From Pseudomonas graminis (GTDB lineage Bacteria; Pseudomonadota; Gammaproteobacteria; Pseudomonadales; Pseudomonadaceae), in contig NZ_FOHW01000021.1 of NCBI RefSeq assembly GCF_900111735.1, positions 37,197-101,196 of the forward strand: a stretch of DNA of 64,000 nucleotides, in the 5' to 3' direction. Below, piece by piece: positions 60,685 through 64,000 of this stretch (the stretch's first letter is position 1; each line of letters opens with the position of its first letter). Made by a program: the position numbers and the translations under genes. The notes under the pieces were generated by a model. That model was not told the origin of the DNA. It saw only the letters and a list, made by a program, of their open reading frames with translations, and did not search any database.

Positions 60685-63438
60685 GTGCTGAAAAAAGTGG
60701 GCATCAAAGGCCGCGTCATGCTGCTGACCTTGCTGCCGGCGTGCCTGATGGCGGCGTTGCTCGGCGGTTATTTCACCTGGATGCAGCTCAGCGAGTTGCA
60801 GACCCAGTTGCTCAAGCGTGGCGAGATGATTGCCAACGAGCTGGCGCCGCTGTCCGCCGGCGCGCTGGCCAGCGGTGATCAGGCCATGCTCGAACGCATC
60901 GCCGGACAAGTGCTGGAACAGGCCGACGTGCGCGCGGTGTCGTTCCTTGATGCCGACCGCGCGATGCTGGCCCACGCCGGGCCGAGCATGATCAACCAAG
61001 CCCCCGTCGGCAACAGCACGCACATGCTGCAGCGCTCGGAAAACGACGCCACCCGCTACCTGATGCCGGTGTTCGGGCGCAGCCGTCATCTGACCGGCGA
61101 TGTGGTCCCCGCCGAAGCCGATCGCCTGCTCGGTTGGGTCGAGTTGGAGCTGTCGCACAACGGCACCCTGCTGCGCGGTTATCGCAGCCTGTTCGCCAGC
61201 CTCATCCTGATTGTCATCGGCCTCGGCCTGACCGCCATGCTGGCCCTGCGCATGAGCCGCACCATCAACGGCCCGATCACCCAGATCAAACACGTCGTCG
61301 CCCAGCTCAAGGACGGCAACCTGGAAGCGCGATTGCCGCCCATGGGCAGTTACGAACTGGACGAACTGGGTTCGGGCATCAACCGCATGGCGGCGACGCT
61401 GCAGAACGCCCAGGAAGAATTGCAGCACAGCATCGAGCAGGCCACGGAAGACGTGCGCCAGAACCTGGAAACCATCGAGATCCAGAACATCGAGCTGGAC
61501 CTGGCGCGCAAGGAAGCCCTGGAAGCCAGCCGGATCAAGTCCGAGTTCCTGGCGAACATGAGCCATGAAATCCGCACGCCGCTCAACGGCATTCTCGGTT
61601 TCACCCACCTGTTGCAGAAAAGCGAACTGACCCCGCGTCAGTACGATTACCTGGGCACCATCGAGAAATCCGCCGACAACCTGTTGAGCATCATCAACGA
61701 GATTCTGGATTTCTCGAAGATCGAAGCCGGAAAGCTGGTCCTCGACGCGATCCCGTTCAACCTGCGCGACCTGTTGCAGGACACCCTGACCATCCTCGCC
61801 CCCGCCGCCCACGCCAAACAACTGGAGCTGGTGAGCCTGGTCTACCGCGACACGCCGCTGTCGCTGGTGGGCGATCCGCTGCGTCTGCGACAGATTTTGA
61901 CCAACCTCGTCAGCAACGCCATCAAGTTCACCCGCGAGGGCACCATCGTGGCGCGGGCGATGTTGGAGGAGGAACACGACACCACGGTGCAGTTGCGCAT
62001 CAGCGTGCAGGACACCGGCATCGGCCTGTCCAGCCAGGACGTGCGCGCGCTGTTTCAGGCGTTCAGCCAGGCGGACAATTCACTGTCGCGGCACTCCGGC
62101 GGCACCGGGCTGGGGCTGGTGATTTCCAAGCGGCTGGTCGAGCAGATGGGCGGGGAGATCGGCGTCGAGAGCACCCCAGGGGAAGGTTCGGAATTCTGGA
62201 TCAGCCTGACGCTGCCGAAAACCCGCGACGACCTCGAAGACCTGCCCGCCCCGCCGCTGCTGGGCCGTCGCGTGGCGGTGCTGGAGCATCACGATCTGTC
62301 GCGCCAGGCGCTGGAACATCAACTGGAAGACTGCGGCCTGCTGCCGATGGTCTTCAACAACCTGGAAAACCTCATCAATGGCGTGACGGTGGTGCATCAG
62401 ACGCCCCACGCCATCGACATGGCCGTGCTCGGCGTCACCGCCCACGAGTTGCCGCCCGAGCGCCTGCGCCAGCAAATCTGGGACCTGGAAAACCTCAACT
62501 GCAAAGTGTTGGTGCTGTGCCCGACCACCGAACAGGCGCTGTATCAGTTTTCCGTGCCTGACGCCTATAACCAGTTGCAGGCCAAGCCGGCGTGTACGCG
62601 CAAATTGCGCCGCGCGCTGTCGGAATTGATTCAGCCCAAGCAGTTGCGCAACGAGGTACCGGAGCCGCTGTCGAGCCGGCCGCCGCGCATTCTCTGCGTG
62701 GACGACAACCCGGCCAATCTCCTGCTGGTGCAGACCTTGCTCGAAGACATGGGCGCCAAGGTCAAGGCCGTCGACAGTGGTTATGCGGCGGTGCAAGCGG
62801 TGCAGGATGAACCCTTCGATCTGGTGCTGATGGACGTGCAGATGCCGGGCATGGACGGGCGTCAGGCGACGGAAGCTATTCGCAGTTGGGAGAGCGAGCG
62901 TCAGGCCACGTCGCTGCCGATCGTTGCCCTCACCGCCCACGCCATGGCCAATGAAAAACGCGCGCTGCTTCAGAGCGGCATGGACGATTACCTGACCAAG
63001 CCGATCAGCGAACGCCAACTGGCGCAAGTGGTGCTGAAATGGACCGGGCTGGCGCTTCGCAATCAGGCGCCGGAGCGGCAGATCGAGATCGCCCAGGGTG
63101 GCATCAACCTGCAAGTGCTTGATCACGAAGAAGGGCTGCGGCTGGCGGCGGGCAAAGCCGATCTGGCGGCGGACATGCTGGCGATGCTGCTGGCCTCCCT
63201 CGCCACTGACCGCGAAGCCATCCTCACTGCCCGTGAGGCCAGGGACAACGTCGCGCTGATCGAACGCGTCCACCGCCTTCACGGCGCGACCCGCTACTGC
63301 GGCGTCCCGCAACTGCGCGCGGCGTGTCAGCGCAGTGAAACCCTGCTCAAGCAAGAATCGGCGGACAGCGACAAGGCACTGGACGAATTGGAGAAGGCGA
63401 TCAACCGCCTGGAAACCGAGGCGCGTGTGAGTGCTTGA
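60685..63438 (+). CDS. gacS: Hybrid sensor kinase GacS
   Basis: Master sensor of the Gac/Rsm cascade; it phosphorylates GacA, which activates rsmX/Y/Z small RNAs that titrate RsmA and so control secondary metabolism, biofilm and virulence or biocontrol traits. 917 residues from GTG 60685 (GGAG 7 nt upstream), beginning LKKVGIKGRVMLL. TM1 (about 11-32), periplasmic loop, TM2 (170-190), HAMP, H1 domain with H294 in ANMSHEIRTPLNG, ATPase, receiver with D717 in LVLMDVQMPGMDG, HPt with H863 in RVHRLHGATRYCG. All phosphorelay residues are present; the reading frame is intact. Confidence 0.97.
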   Translation: MLKKVGIKGRVMLLTLLPACLMAALLGGYFTWMQLSELQTQLLKRGEMIANELAPLSAGALASGDQAMLERIAGQVLEQADVRAVSFLDADRAMLAHAGPSMINQAPVGNSTHMLQRSENDATRYLMPVFGRSRHLTGDVVPAEADRLLGWVELELSHNGTLLRGYRSLFASLILIVIGLGLTAMLALRMSRTINGPITQIKHVVAQLKDGNLEARLPPMGSYELDELGSGINRMAATLQNAQEELQHSIEQATEDVRQNLETIEIQNIELDLARKEALEASRIKSEFLANMSHEIRTPLNGILGFTHLLQKSELTPRQYDYLGTIEKSADNLLSIINEILDFSKIEAGKLVLDAIPFNLRDLLQDTLTILAPAAHAKQLELVSLVYRDTPLSLVGDPLRLRQILTNLVSNAIKFTREGTIVARAMLEEEHDTTVQLRISVQDTGIGLSSQDVRALFQAFSQADNSLSRHSGGTGLGLVISKRLVEQMGGEIGVESTPGEGSEFWISLTLPKTRDDLEDLPAPPLLGRRVAVLEHHDLSRQALEHQLEDCGLLPMVFNNLENLINGVTVVHQTPHAIDMAVLGVTAHELPPERLRQQIWDLENLNCKVLVLCPTTEQALYQFSVPDAYNQLQAKPACTRKLRRALSELIQPKQLRNEVPEPLSSRPPRILCVDDNPANLLLVQTLLEDMGAKVKAVDSGYAAVQAVQDEPFDLVLMDVQMPGMDGRQATEAIRSWESERQATSLPIVALTAHAMANEKRALLQSGMDDYLTKPISERQLAQVVLKWTGLALRNQAPERQIEIAQGGINLQVLDHEEGLRLAAGKADLAADMLAMLLASLATDREAILTAREARDNVALIERVHRLHGATRYCGVPQLRAACQRSETLLKQESADSDKALDELEKAINRLETEARVSA

Positions 63439-63786
63439 TCGGGGTCACTGACTTGTTGTTCTGTGAGGGATAGGCTGCGGGCGTCCCCGGTCTGCCGAGT
63501 GGTCTGTGGGAACCGGCTTGCTGCGGGCCGCGATCGGACGAACGCGGTGGGTCTGAAACGGAGATGTCGACTGACCCACCGCGTTCGCGGGCAAGCGCGC
63601 TCCTACAGGGGATCTCGGCAAAGCAGGCAATCGTCGGCGTACACAAAATCCGTAGATATCGTCTTGATGTCCCGACTGCAACCCCAGCAGCGCGTTAGCG
63701 CTGCTGCTTTCTAGCAGGCAGGCGGGTGCCTCCGCAGCCCACGCGGCAGCGACAACCTTGCCATCCAAGTCCTGGTCGATCAGCCT
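63439..63786. other. Intergenic region gacS/IS110
   Basis: 348 bp. It contains, in order, a REP hairpin (63507-63606), a linker CGGCGTACACAAAATCCGTAG-type sequence (about 63634-63660) also found in the 41.6-42.4 kb array, the apparent insertion junction (about 63665-63670), and about 120 bp of putative insertion-sequence end with a perfect hairpin AGCAGCGC-GTTA-GCGCTGCT (63686-63705). Confidence 0.6.
63507..63606. repeat. REP/REPIN-like hairpin, mixed arms
   Basis: The left arm is GTGGGAACCGGCTTGCTGCG and the right arm GCGGGCAAGCGCGCTCCTAC (family A). Between them is a perfect 15-bp inverted repeat, CGAACGCGGTGGGTC at 63539-63553 and GACCCACCGCGTTCG at 63573-63587. It lies downstream of gacS and immediately before the apparent end of the IS110 element. 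Confidence 0.85.
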
Positions 63787-64000
63787 TCAAGCGGCCAAAG
63801 CAATTCCAGGGTCGAATGGCTTGTTGCTCTTAAGCACGCCATAGATCAGGTGCAACATCTTGCGCATCACTGCACAGATAACTTGCTTGGGAGCCTTTCC
63901 GTTCGCCTTCAATCTCTTGGCGAACTCGCTCAGCACCTCATTGTGTTGAATTCCTACGATCGCGGGCATGTAAAGGCCGCCCCTGAGCCGCGACGAGCCG
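63665..64000 (-). mobile_element. IS110-family insertion sequence, transposase 3' side (partial)
   Basis: The segment from the apparent junction with the REP-associated linker to the window edge. It holds the C-terminal transposase codons and about 120 bp of non-coding end sequence with a strong hairpin (63686-63705). IS110-family elements lack conventional long terminal inverted repeats, and some are known to target REP sequences in Pseudomonas (ISPpu9/ISPpu10). The other end lies outside the window. Confidence 0.6.
63787..64000 (-). CDS. IS110-family transposase, C-terminal fragment at window edge
   Basis: 71 codons to the TGA at 63787; the reading frame continues off the window edge as GSSRLRGGLYM before MPAIVGIQHNEVLSEF. 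The sequence GLYMPAIVGIQHN...LKANGKAPKQVICAVMRKML is the C-terminus of the IS110/IS116/IS902 transposase domain (serine-containing second half, here just past the catalytic serine region). These recombinases use a DEDD plus serine chemistry, and in characterised members a bridge RNA sets target choice. Subgroup (IS110 or IS1111) cannot be told from this fragment. Confidence 0.88.
   Translation of the reverse strand, partial: GSSRLRGGLYMPAIVGIQHNEVLSEFAKRLKANGKAPKQVICAVMRKMLHLIYGVLKSNKPFDPGIALAA

Noticed and set aside
60625..61977. 450-codon open frame on the minus strand
   Set aside because: Antisense to gacS, whose full domain set is read on the plus strand.

Overview
The window is a 64-kb, GC-rich chromosomal segment of a Pseudomonas species. 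Protein content and gene order point to a non-aeruginosa lineage (fluorescens/syringae type). Several blocks have the same local order I recall from P. aeruginosa (gyrA-mtnA-mtaD-ubiG-mupP-yciK; rbdA-ABC-dsbA-trhO-bolA-DUF2059-fumC-oxidoreductase; gbuR/gbuA; the late cobalamin genes; gacS-two-component pair-cysM-rlmD-relA-mazG), but they are joined differently here. The intergenic DNA is dense in several families of REP palindromes, which also fits this lineage. No tRNA, rRNA, CRISPR array, prophage or plasmid module is visible. Synteny and family statements are from memory; no search was run.

Layout. 1-7.8 kb: gyrA (3' end cut by the window edge), mtnA, and divergently mtaD, ubiG, mupP and yciK (methionine salvage, ubiquinone, peptidoglycan recycling). 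8-12.3 kb: two cyclic-di-GMP enzymes (a GGDEF protein and an RbdA-like PAS-GGDEF-EAL protein) flanking a haem-oxygenase-fold protein with an apparent diiron ligand set. 12.5-19.8 kb: lipid-A-exporter-like ABC transporter, DsbA-like protein, trhO, bolA, DUF2059, then fumC and a flavodoxin-fold quinone reductase. 19.5-27 kb: a tRNA-modifying DTW protein, the divergent gbuR/gbuA pair with a palindromic operator candidate, a REP array, an ACP-like protein without the prosthetic-group serine, a 41-aa protein, an NCS1 transporter and rmuC. 27-32 kb: a long AT-rich gap, two lineage-specific small genes, a FadL porin, a periplasmic glutathione peroxidase and a GlxA-type regulator.

32.3-41.5 kb is one ten-gene operon on the minus strand (cobO, cobB, bluB, cbiB, cobD, cobQ, cobU, cobT, cobC, cobS), mostly with 4-8 nt overlaps, led by a clear cobalamin riboswitch. 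It covers corrinoid adenosylation, a,c-amidation and amidation to cobyric acid, aminopropanol-arm attachment, lower-ligand synthesis and nucleotide-loop assembly. The corrin-ring methylation genes are not in the window. 41.5-42.5 kb is a tandem array of 260-bp REP doublets. 42.5-53.1 kb: two NlpC/P60 lipoproteins, a sirtuin, hda, an AI-2E-type permease and DUF2066, divergent from purM-purN-DUF3108; then a second REP array (180-bp period), a 62-aa protein, DUF2058 and mazG. 53.3-64 kb: relA, rlmD, cysM, an OmpR/EnvZ-type two-component pair, divergent gacS, and at the edge the C-terminus of an IS110-family transposase.

Most of the window is core genome. The most unusual structure lies between genes: three REP arrays with fixed periods, and an IS110 element whose downstream end seems to sit exactly where a REP palindrome would start, judged against the intact REP array 22 kb away.
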